A stretch of DNA of 64,000 nt from contig NC_079881.1 in the NCBI RefSeq assembly GCF_029227915.1, positions 13,245,501-13,309,500 of the forward strand, read 5' to 3'. The stretch is from Hydractinia symbiolongicarpus (taxonomy: Eukaryota > Cnidaria > Hydrozoa > Anthoathecata > Hydractiniidae). Of the stretch, positions 49,394-59,313 are shown piece by piece (within the stretch, counting starts at the first letter, position 1; every line of letters begins with the position of its first letter). Both the position numbers and the translations under genes were made by a program. The notes beneath the pieces were generated by a model. That model worked only from the letters and a program-made list of their open reading frames with translations, was not told the origin of the DNA and made no database searches.

Positions 49394-49408
49394 CACGTAA
49401 TTTACGTG
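49394..49408. other. Alternative dyad CACGTAA-T-TTACGTG, second
   Basis: Same 15-bp palindrome in another B monomer (GGCGTAATACGG subtype), followed by GATCCAGGAGCC. It differs in context from the 48,130 copy and is not a simple duplicate of the same segment. Confidence 0.8.
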
Positions 49409-49515
49409 GATCCAGGAGCCCAGACAAGTAGCCATCGCTCTATTCCTTTCAATCTCAATGGACTTCGAAGCATTAAGTCGCTTTCCTGACAGCCAGGTTC
49501 TCAGAACGCTGCTAA

Positions 49516-51410
49516 CTACGTGCACATGTCTTTAAAGCCTGTAATATGGCCTTTTACGGCCTAATATGGAGTCTACACGTAAATCACGTGATTCCACTAA
49601 CTCTGACAAGATCCATTCGGCTGTTCCTTTTAATCTCAATGGTCTACGATGTATTAAGTCGTTTTCTTGAGCGCCAGGCTCTGAGAACGTTCCTAACTAC
49701 GTGCACATGTCTTTAAAGCTTGTAATATGGCCTTTTACGGCCTAATTTGGAGTCTACACGTAAATCACGTGATTCCACGAGCCCAGACAAGTAGGGATCA
49801 GTCTGTTCTTTTTAATCTCAATGGACTACGATATAATAAGCCGTTTTATTGAGTGCCAGGCTCTGAGAACGTTCCTAATTACGTGGACAGACCTTTAAAC
49901 CGTGTAATACGGCCTCTTATTGCCTAATAAGGTGACTACACTTAAGTCTGGGAGTTCCACGAGCACAGACCGGGGGTCATCGGCCTATTCATTTCAATTT
50001 CAATGAACTACGATGTAATAATTCGTTTTCATGAGCGCCAGGCTGCAAGAACGCGGATGGCCTTTTACGGCCTGATATGGAGTCTAAACGCTAATAAAGT
50101 GATTCCACGAGTACAGACAAGTTCCCATTGGTCTGTTCCATTCAATCTCAATGGACTACGATATACTAAGTCGTTCTCCTATGAGCCAGGCTCTATGAGT
50201 GTTCCTAACTACGTGCACAGGTCTTTAAAGCCTGTAATATGGCCTTTTACGGCCTAACATGGAGTCTAAACGTAAATAAAGTGATTCCACGAGCACAGAC
50301 AAGTTCCCATTAATCTGTTCCTTTTAATCTCAATGGACTACGATGTGTTCAGTCGTGTTCCTGAATGCCAGACTCTAAGAACGCTGCTAACTACGTGCAC
50401 AGTCCTTTAAAGCCTGTAATATGGCTTTTTACGGCCTAATATGGAGTCTACACGTAAATCACGTGATTCCACTAACTCTGACAAGATCCATTCGGCTGTT
50501 CCTTTTAATCTCAATGGTCTACGATGTATTAAGTCGTTTTCTTGAGCGCCAGACTCTGAGAACGTTCCTAATTACGTGAACAGACCTTTAAACCGTGTAA
50601 TACGGCCTCTTATGGCCTAATAAGGAGTGTAAACGTGAATAAAGTGATTCCACGAGCACAGGCAAGTTCCCATTGGTCTGTTCCTTTCAATCTCAATGGA
50701 CTACGATGTCTTAAGTCATTTTCTCTAAAGCCAGTGTTTAAAAAGGTTACCAACTACGTGTACAGCCTTTAAAACCTGTAATATGGCCTTTTACGGCTTA
50801 ATATGGAGTCTACAATTGCCATTGGTCTATTCCTTTCAATCTCAATGGACTACGATATAATAAGTCGTTTTCTTGAGCGCCAGACTCTGAGAACGTTCCT
50901 AATTACGTGGACAGACCTTTAAACGGTGTAATACGGCCTCTTATTGCCTAATAAGGTGACTACACTTAAGTCAGGGAGTTCCACGAGCACGGACAGGAGG
51001 TCATCGGCCTATTCATTTCAATTTCATTGAACTACGATGTAATAATTCGTTTTCATGAGCGCCAGGCTGCAAGAACGCGGATGGCCTTTTACGGCCTGAT
51101 ATGGAGTCTAAACGCTAATAAAGTGATTTCACGAGTACAGACAAGTTCCCATTGGTCTGTTCCATTCAATCTCAATGGACTACGATATACTAAGTCGTTC
51201 TCCTGTGCGCCAGGCTCTGAGAACGTTCCTAATTACGTGGACAGACCTTTAAAGCCTGTAATATGGCTTTTTACGGCCTAACATGGAGTCTACACGTAAA
51301 TCACGTGATTCCACTAACTCTGACAAGTTCCATTCGGCTGTTCCTTTTAATCTCAATGGTCTACGATGTATTAAGTCGTTTTCTTAAGCGCCAGGCTCTG
51401 AGAACGTTCC
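49516..51410 (+). repeat. Family A interlude with shortened units
   Basis: About ten A monomers. It carries deletion junctions at 50,051 and 51,075 (shift 1,024), and a unique 150-bp monomer at 50,767-50,916 lacking the dyad. Its first part (to about 50,548) is copied to about 57,457 at shift 6,912. Confidence 0.78.
50767..50916 (+). repeat. 150-bp monomer lacking the dyad
   Basis: GGAGTCTACA runs directly into ATTGCCATTGG at 50,811-50,825, a deletion of about 32 bp that removes the whole central dyad and the GCACAGACAAG segment. I found no second copy. Confidence 0.8.
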
Positions 51411-54400
51411 CAACTACGTGCACATGTCTTTAAAGCCTGTAATATGGCCTTTTACGCCTAATTTAGAGTCTACACGTAAATCACGTGAGTCTACGAACTC
51501 CGACAAGTTCCATTCGGCTGTTCCTTTTAATCTCAATGGTCTACGATGTATTAAGTCGTTTTCTTGAACGCCAGGCTCTATGAACGCTGGTAACTACGTA
51601 CACAGTCCTTTGAAACGCATAATAAGTCCTTTTACGGCCTAATAAAGAGACTGCATGTAAGTCACGTGATTCCACGAGCCCAGAGAAGTTGCCATCGGTC
51701 TATTCTTTTCAATCTCAATGGACTACGATACACTAAGTCGTTTTCCTGTGCGCCAGGCTCTATGAACGCTGCTAACTACGTGCACATGTCTTTAAAGCCT
51801 GTAATATGGCCTTTTACGGCCTAATTTGGAGTCTACACGCAAATTACGTGATTCCACGAGCCCAGACAAGTTGGGATCAGTCTGTTCTTTTTAATCACAA
51901 TGGACTACGATATAATAATCCGTTTTCTTGAGTGCCAGGGTCTGAGAACGTTCCTAATTACGTGGACAGACCTTTAAACGGTGTAATACGGCCTCTTATT
52001 GCCTAATAAGGTGACTACACTTAAGTCTGGGAGTTCCACGAGCACAGACCGGGGGTCATCGGCCTATTCATTTCAATTTCAATGAACTAGGATGCATTAA
52101 TTCATTTTCTTGAGCGCCAGGCTGCAAGAACGCGGATGGCCTTTTACGGCCTGATATGGAGTCTAAACGTAAATAAAGTGATTCAACTAACTCTGACAAG
52201 TTCCATTCGGCTGTTCCTTTTAATCTCAATGGTCTACGATGTATTAAGTCGTTTTCTTGAGCGCCAGGCTCTGAGAACGTCCCTAACTACGTGCACATGT
52301 CTTTAAAGCCTGTAATTTGGCCTTTTACGGCCTAATTTGGAGTCTACACGTAAATCACGTGATTCCACGAGCCCAGACAAGTGGGGATCAGAGTGTTTTT
52401 TTTAATCTCAATGGTCTACGATGTATTAAGTCGTTTTCTTAAGCGCCAGGCTCTGAGAACGTTCCCAACTACGTGCACATGTCTTTAAAGCCTGTAATAT
52501 GGCCTTTTACGCCTAATTTAGAGTCTACACGTAAATCACGTGATTCTACGAACTCCGACAAGTTCCATTCGGCTGTTCCTTTTAATCTCAATGGTCTACG
52601 ATGTATTAAGTCGTTTTCTTGAACGCCAGGCTCTATGAACGCTGGTAACTACGTACACAGTCCTTTGAAACGCATAATAAGTCCTTTTACGGCCTAATAA
52701 AGAGACTGCATGTAAGTCACGTGATTCCACGAGCCCAGAGAAGTTGCCATCGGTCTATTCTTTTCAATCTCAATGGACTACGATACACTAAGTCGTTTTC
52801 CTGTGCGCCAGGCTCTATGAACGCTGCTAACTACGTGCACATGTCTTTAAAGCCTGTAATATGGCCTTTTACGGCCTAATTTGGAGTCTACACGTAAATT
52901 ACGTGATTCCACGAGCCCAGACAAGTAGGGATCAGTCTGTTCTTTTTAATCACAATGGACTACGATATAATAATCCGTTTTCTTGAGTGCCAGGGTCTGA
53001 GAACGTTCCTAATTACGTGGAGAGACCTTTAAACGGTGTAATACGGCCTCTTATTGCCTAATAAGGTGACTACACTTAAGTCTGGGAGTTCCACGAGCAC
53101 AGACCGGGGGTCATCGGCCTATTCATTTCAATTTCAATGAACTAGGATGCATTAATTCGTTTTCTTGAGCGCCAGGCTAAAAGAACGCGGATGGCCTTTT
53201 ACGGCCTGATATGGAGTCTAAACGTAAATAAAGTGATTCAACTAACTCTGACAAGTTCCATTCGGCTGTTCCTTTTAATCTCAATGGTCTACGATGTATT
53301 AAGTCGTTTTCTTGAGCGCCAGGCTCTGAGAACGTCCCTAACTACGTGCACATGTCTTTAAAGCCTGTAATTTGGCCTTTTACGGCCTAATTTGGAGTCT
53401 ACACGTAAATCACGTGATTCCACGAGCCCAGACAAGTGGGGATCAGAGTGTTTTTTTTAATTTCAATGGTCTACGATGTATTAAGTCGTTTTCTTAAGCG
53501 CCAGGCTCTGAGAACGTTCCCAACTACGTGCACATGTCTTTAAAGCCTGTAATATGGCCTTTTACGCCTAATTTAGAGTCTACACGTAAATCACGTGATT
53601 CTACGATCTCCGACAAGTTCCATTCGGCTGTTCCTTTTAATCTCAATGGTCTACGATGTATTAAGTCGTTTTCTTGAACGCCAGGCTCTATGAACGCTGG
53701 TAACTACGTACACAGTCCTTTGAAACGCATAATAAGTCCTTTTACGGCCTAATAAAGAGACTGCATGTAAGTCACGTGATTCCACGAGCCCAGAGAAGTT
53801 GCCATCGGTCTATTCTTTTCAATCTCAATGGACTACGATACACTAAGTCGTTTTCCTGTGCGCCAGGCTCTATGAACGCTGCTAACTACGTGCACATGTC
53901 TTTAAAGCCTGTAATATGGCCTTTTACGGCCTAATTTGGAGTCTACACGTAAATTACGTGATTCCACGAGCCCAGACAAGTAGGGATCAGTCTGTTCTTT
54001 TTAATCACAATGGACTACGATATAATAATCCGTTTTCTTGAGTGCCAGGGTCTGAGAACGTTCCTAATTACGTGGAGAGACCTTTAAACGGTGTAATACG
54101 GCCTCTTATTGCCTAATAAGGTGACTACACTTAAGTCTGGGAGTTCCACGAGCACAGACCGGGGGTCATCGGCCTATTCATTTCAATTTCAATGAACTAG
54201 GATGCATTAATTCGTTTTCTTGAGCGCCAGGCTAAAAGAACGCGGATGGCCTTTTACGGCCTGATATGGAGTCTAAACGTAAATAAAGTGATTCAACTAA
54301 CTCTGACAAGTTCCATTCGGCTGTTCCTTTTAATCTCAATGGTCTACGATGTATTAAGTCGTTTTCTTGAGCGCCAGGCTCTGAGAACGTCCCTAACTAC

Positions 54401-54575
54401 GTGCACATGTCTTTAAAGCCTGTAATTTGGCCTTTTACGGCCTAATTTGGAGTCTACACGTAAATCACGTGATTCCACGAGCCCAGACAAGTGGGGATCA
54501 GAGTGTTTTTTTTAATCTCAATGGTCTACGATGTATTAAGTCGTTTTCTTAAGCGCCAGGCTCTGAGAACGTTCC
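51411..54575 (+). repeat. 1,055-bp HOR, three tandem copies
   Basis: Units 51,411-52,465, 52,466-53,520 and 53,521-54,575, each about six monomers minus 37 bp, starting at CAACTACGTGCACATG. Each contains one ACGCGGATGG deletion junction (52,130; 53,185; 54,240). The two internal unit ends, near 52,391 and 53,446 (and again near 54,501), carry GATCAGAGTGTTTTTTTT with a run of eight T. Unit 1 differs by a few bases (AAGTTGGGATC, GCTGCAAG) while units 2 and 3 share AAGTAGGGATC and GCTAAAAG, so the last copy was made most recently. A partial fourth copy runs to about 54,719. Confidence 0.88.
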
Positions 54576-55827
54576 CAACTACGTGCACATGTCTTTAAAG
54601 CCTGTAATATGGCCTTTTACGCCTAATTTAGAGTCTACACGTAAATCACGTGATTCTACGAACTCCGACAAGTTCCATTCGGCTGTTCCTTTTAATCTCA
54701 ATGGTCTACGATGTATTAAGTCGTTTTCTTGAGCGCCAGGCTCTGAGAACGTTCCTAAGTCGTTTTCCTGTGCGCCAGGCTCTATGAACGCTGCTAACTA
54801 CGTTCACAGTCCTTTAAAGCCTGTAATATGGCTTTTTACGGCCTAATATGGAGTCTACACGTAAATCACGTGATTCCACTAACTCCGACAAGTTCTTTCG
54901 CCTCTTCCTTTTAATCTCAATGGTCTACGATGTATTAAGTAGTTTTCTGGAACGCCAGGCTCTATAAACGCTGCTAACTACGTGCACAGACCTTTAAACC
55001 GTGTAATACAGCCTCTTATGGCCTAATAATGAGACTACACTTAAGTTAGGGAGTTCCACGAGCACGGACAGGAGGTCATCGGCCTATTCCTTTCAATTTC
55101 AATGAACTACGATGTATTAATTCGTTTTCCTGAGCGTCAGGCTGCAAGAACGCTGCTAACTTCTTCCACAGGCCTTTAAAGCCTGTAAAATGGCTTTTTA
55201 CGGCCTAATATGGAGTCTACACGTAAATTACGTGATTCCACTAACTCCGACAAGTTCCATTCGGCTCTTCCTTTTAATCTCAATGGTCTACGATGTATTA
55301 AGTCGTTTTCTTGAACGCCAGGCTCTATGAACGCTGCTAACTACGTGCACATGTCTTTAAAGCCTGTAACATGGCCATTTACGCCTAATATGGAGTCTAC
55401 ACGTAAATCACGTGATTCTACGAACTCCGACAAGTTCCATTCGGCTGTTCCTTTTAATCTCAATGGTCTACGATGTATTAAGTCGTTTTCTTGAACGCCA
55501 CGCTCTATGAACGCTGCTAACTACGTGCACAGTCCTTTAAAGCCTGTAATATGGCCTTTTACGGCATAATATGGAGTCTACACGTAAATCACGCGATTCT
55601 ACGAACTCCGACAAGTTCCATTCGGCTGTTCCTTTTAATCTCAAGTCTACGATGTATTAAGTCGTTTTCTTGAACGCCAGGCTCTATGAACGCTGGTAAC
55701 TACGTACACAGTCCTTTGAAACGCATAATAAGTCCTTTTACGGCCTAATAAAGAGACTGCATGTAAGTCACGTGATTCCACGAGCCCAGAGAAGTTGCCA
55801 TCGGTCTATTCTTTTCAATCTCAATGG
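54576..55827 (+). repeat. Partial 1,055-bp unit joined to copy of 46,899-48,006
   Basis: After about 145 bp of a fourth 1,055-bp unit, the sequence switches near TTGAGCGCCAGGCTCTGAG into a copy of 46,899 onward at shift 7,821, including the same 221-bp-type unit (here 219 bp, 54,593-54,811). The switch lies in a word common to both parents. Confidence 0.82.
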
Positions 55828-55946
55828 GCTTCGAAGCATTAAGTCGCTTTCCTGACCGCCAGGTTCTGAGAACGCTGCTAACTACGTGTACAGGCATTCC
55901 AAGGCTGTAATATGGCCATTTACGGACTAATAAAGAGACTACACGT

Positions 55947-55960
55947 GAACCACGTGGTTC
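55947..55960. other. Central dyad GAACCACGTGGTTC, second copy
   Basis: Same 14-bp palindrome, carried here by the 6,912-bp duplication of the monomer at 49,035. Confidence 0.85.
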
Positions 55961-56305
55961 CAGGAGACCAGACAAGTGGCCATCGCTCTATTCCTTTCAA
56001 TTTCAATGGACTTCGAAGCATTAAGTCAATGTCCTGACCGCCAGTTTCTCAGAGCGCTGCTAACTACGTGTACAGGCATTTCAAGGCTGTAATATGGCCA
56101 TTTACGACCTTATAAAGAGTCTACACGTGAACCACTTGGTTCCACGAGCCCAGATAAGTGGCCATCGCTCTATTCCTTTCAATTTCAATAGACTTCGATG
56201 CATTAAATCGTTTTCCTGACCGCCTGGTTCTCAGAACGCTGCTAACTACGTGTACAGGCATTGCAAGGCTGTAATATGGCCATTTACGGCGTAATACGGA
56301 GTCTA

Positions 56306-56320
56306 CACGTAATTTACGTG
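56306..56320. other. Alternative dyad CACGTAA-T-TTACGTG, third
   Basis: Copy of the 49,394 site in the 6,912-bp duplication. Confidence 0.8.
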
Positions 56321-56425
56321 GATCCAGGAGCCCAGACAAGTAGCCATCGCTCTATTCCTTTCAATCTCAATGGACTTCGAAGCATTAAGTCGCTTTCCTG
56401 TCAGCCAGGTTCTCAGAACGCTGCT

Positions 56426-57967
56426 AACTACGTGCACATGTCTTTAAAGCCTGTAATATGGCCTTTTACGGCCTAATATGGAGTCTACACGTAAATCACG
56501 TGATTCCACTAACTCTGACAAGATCCATTCGGCTGTTCCTTTTAATCTCAATGGTCTACGATGTATTAAGTCGTTTTCTTAAGCGCCAGGCTCTGAGAAC
56601 GTTCCTAACTACGTGCACATGTCTTTAAAGCCTGTAATATGGCCTTTTAAGGCCTAATTTGGAGTCTACACGTAAATCACGTGATTCCACGAGCCCAGAC
56701 AAGTAGGGATCAGTCTGTTCTTTTTAATCTCAATGGACTACGATATAATAAGCCGTTTTATTGAGTGCCAGGCTCTGAGAACGTTCCTAATTACGTGGAC
56801 AGACCTTTAAACCGTGTAATACGGCCTCTTATTGCCTAATAAGGTGACTACACTTAAGTCTGGGAGTTCCACGAGCACAGACCGGGGGTCATCGGCCTAT
56901 TCATTTCAATTTCAATGAACTACGATGTAATAATTCGTTTTCATGAGCGCCAGGCTGCAAGAACGCGGATGGCCTTTTACGGCCTGATATCGAGTCTAAA
57001 CGCTAATAAAGTGATTCCACGAGTACAGACAAGTTCCCATTGGTCTGTTCCATTCAATCTCAATGGACTACGATATACTAAGTCGTTCTCCTGTGCGCCA
57101 GGCTCTTTGAGTGTTCCTAACTACGTGCACAGTTCTTTAAAGCCTGTAATGTGGCCTTTTACGGCCTAACATGGAATCTAAACGTAAATAAAGTGATTCC
57201 ACGAGAACAGACAAGTTCCCATTGGTCTGTTCCTTTTAATCTCAATGGACTACGATGTGTTCAGTCGTGTTCCTGAATGCCAGACTCTAAGAACGCTGCT
57301 AAACTACGTGCACAGTCCTTTAAAGCCTGTAATATGGCTTTTTACGGCCTAATATGGAGTCTACACGTAAATCACGTGATTCCACTAACTCTGACAAGAT
57401 CCATTCGGCTGTTCCTTTTAATATCAATGGTCTACGATGTATTAAGTCGTTTTCTTGAACGCCACGCTCTATGAACGCTGGTAACTACGTACACAGTCCT
57501 TTGAAACGCATAATAAGTCCTTTTACGGCCTCATAAAGAGACTGCATGTAAATCACGTTATTCCACTAACTCTGACAAGTTCCATTCGGCTGTTCCTTTT
57601 AATCTCAATGGCCTACGATATAATAAGCCGTTTACTTGAGCGCCAGGCTCTGAGAACGCTGCTAACTACGTACACAGTCCTTTGAAACGCATAATAAGTC
57701 CTTTTACGGCCTCATAAAGAGACTGCATGTAAATCACGCGATTCTACGAACTCCGACAAGTTCCATTCGGCTGTTCCTTTTAATCTCAATGGTCTACGAT
57801 GTATTAAGTCGTTTTCTTGAACGCCAGGCTCTATGAACGCTGGTAACTACGTACACAGTCCTTTGAAACGCATAATAAGTCCTTTTACGGCCTAATAAAG
57901 AGACTGCATGTAAGTCACGTGATTCCACGAGCACAGAGAAGTTGCCATCGGTCTATTCTTTTCAATC
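56426..57967 (+). repeat. Family A interlude 2
   Basis: Up to about 57,457 it repeats 49,516-50,545 (shift 6,912), including the deletion junction at 56,963. The rest (57,458-57,967) consists of CTTTGAAACGCATAATAAG monomers in a local order not seen elsewhere (GGCCTCATAAAGAG near 57,526 and 57,707). Confidence 0.8.
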
Positions 57968-58276
57968 TCAATGGGCTTCGAAGCATTAAGTCGCTTTCCT
58001 GACCGCCAGGTTCTGAGAACGCTCCTAACTACGTGTACAGGCATTCCAAGGCTGTAATATGGCCATTTACGACCTTATAAAGAGTCTACACGTAAAGCAC
58101 GTGATTCCAAAAGCACAGACAAGTTGGTATCGGTATATTCCTTTTAATCTCAATGGATTTCGAAGCATTAAGTCGCTTTCCTCAGCGCCAGGCTCTGAAA
58201 ACGATGTTAACTGTGTGCACAGGCCTTTAAAGCGTGTAATATGGCCATTTTGGGGACTAATAAAGAGACTACACGT

Positions 58277-58290
58277 GAACCACGTGGTTC
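58277..58290. other. Central dyad GAACCACGTGGTTC, third copy
   Basis: Same 14-bp palindrome in the first part of family B block 3, in a monomer whose start (GGCCATTTTGGGGACTAAT) differs from the other two. Confidence 0.85.
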
Positions 58291-58769
58291 CAGGAGACCA
58301 GACAAGTGGCCATCGCTCTATTCCTTTTAATTTCAATGGACTTCGAAGCATTAAGTCAATGTCCTGACCGCCAGTTTCTCAGAGCGCTGCTAACTACGTG
58401 TACAGGCATTTCAAGGCTGTAATATGGCCATTTACGACCTGATAAAGAGTACACGTGAACCACTTGGTTCCACGAGCCCAGATAAGTGGCCATCGCTCTA
58501 TTCCTTTCAATCTCAATGGACTTCGAAGCATTAAGACGCTTTTCTGACCGCCAGGTTCTCAGAACGCTACTAACTACGTGTACAGGCATTCCAAGGCTCT
58601 AATATGGCCATTTACGCCATAATACGGAGTCTACACGTAAAGCACGTGATTCCAAAAGCACAGACAAGTTGCTATCGGTATATTCCTTTTAATCTCAATG
58701 AACTGCGACGTAATAAGTCGCTTTCCTGAGCGCCAGGCTCTAAAAACGCTGTTAACTGTGTGCACAGGC

Positions 58770-58951
58770 CTTTAAAGCGTGTAATATGGCCATTCACGGA
58801 CTAATAAGGAGACTACACGTGAACCACTTGGTTCCACAAGCACAGACAAGTTGCTATCGGTATATTCCTTTTAATCTCAATGGACTGCGACGTATTAAGT
58901 CGCTTTCCTGAGCGCCAAGCTCTAAAAGCGCTGCTAACTGTGTGCACAGGC
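58770..58951 (+). repeat. Family B reference monomer, 182 bp
   Basis: Typical B unit. Against an A monomer I count about 30 differences in 182 positions (about 16%), aligned by hand with no length change. Diagnostic features are GGCCATT in place of GGCCTTTTACGG, GTGAACCACTTGGTTCC at the dyad, TTGCTATCGGTATATTCC in the variable stretch, GACTGCGACGTATTAAG, and ACTGTGTGCACAGG at the end. The dyad arms GAACCA and TGGTTC pair perfectly around a 2-bp centre (CT), so symmetry is mostly kept although CACGTG has become CACTTG, still a CANNTG E-box. Confidence 0.88.
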
Positions 58952-59133
58952 CTTTAAAGCGTGTAATATGGCCATTTACGGACTAATAAGAAGACTACAC
59001 GTGAACCACTTGGTTCCACGAGCCCAGATAAGTGGCCATCGCTCTATTCCTTTCAATTTCAATGGATTTCGATGCATTAAATCGTTTTCCTGACAGCCTG
59101 GTTCTCAGAACGCTGCTAATTACGTGTACAGGC

Positions 59134-59313
59134 ATTGCAAGGCTGTAATATGGCCATTTACGGCGTAATACGGAATCTACACGTAAATCACGTAATTTCA
59201 CGTGGCCAGACAAGTTGGTATCGGTATATTCCTTTTAATCTCAATGGACTTCGAAGCATTAAGTCGTTTTCCTGACCGCCAGGTTCTCGGAACGCTGCTA
59301 ACTACGTGTAGGC
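59134..59313 (+). repeat. Family B second subtype, 180 bp
   Basis: This B subtype opens ATTGCAAGGCTGTAATATGG instead of CTTTAAAG, has GGCGTAATACGG, and reads ATCACGTAATTTCACGTGGC at the dyad region, giving two ACGT-centred half-sites 11 bp apart. The next unit opens ATTCCAAGGCTGTAATATGG with TTATAAAGAGTCTACACG. The ATTGCAAGG/ATTCCAAGG openings alternate with CTTTAAAGCG openings through 57,968-62,515, so the B blocks carry their own HOR pattern. Confidence 0.8.

Larger units (their letters stand above)
48007..49515 (+). repeat. Family B block 1
   Basis: Entry occurs inside a monomer: the first part is A-type (CTTTTCAATCTCAATGGG), then CTTCGAAAAATTAAGTCGC is B-type. About eight B monomers follow, including a GAACCACGTGGTTC monomer (49,035) and a CACGTAATTTACGTG monomer (49,394). 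Exit to A is at GCTGCTAACTACGTGCACATG, again in register. Flanking A monomers show no length defect at either switch. Confidence 0.87.
55828..56425 (+). repeat. Family B block 2, shortened copy of block 1
   Basis: Entry matches 48,007 onward at shift 7,821 for about 90 bp, then the shift falls to 6,912 at GGCCATTTACGGACTAATAAAG (about 55,914), skipping 909 bp, five B monomers. The remainder, including the GAACCACGTGGTTC and CACGTAATTTACGTG monomers, is nearly identical to block 1. Confidence 0.85.

Noticed and set aside
58159-58173. TTCGAAGCATTAAGT in family B as a CENP-B box.
   Set aside because: The mammalian box needs TTCG, four bases, A, two bases, CGGG. TTCG and A are in place, but the last four bases are AAGT. 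No monomer I read has the complete pattern.
58059-58367. Longest open frame, 102 codons, and many recurring 64-94-codon frames on both strands (for example 47,924-48,199 minus and 44,043-44,297 plus).
   Set aside because: They are the same stretch of monomer read again and again, begin and end at fixed ATG and TAA words, overlap in opposite strands, and cannot extend because 182 is not a multiple of 3 and stops recur in each monomer. The translations show no domain I know.
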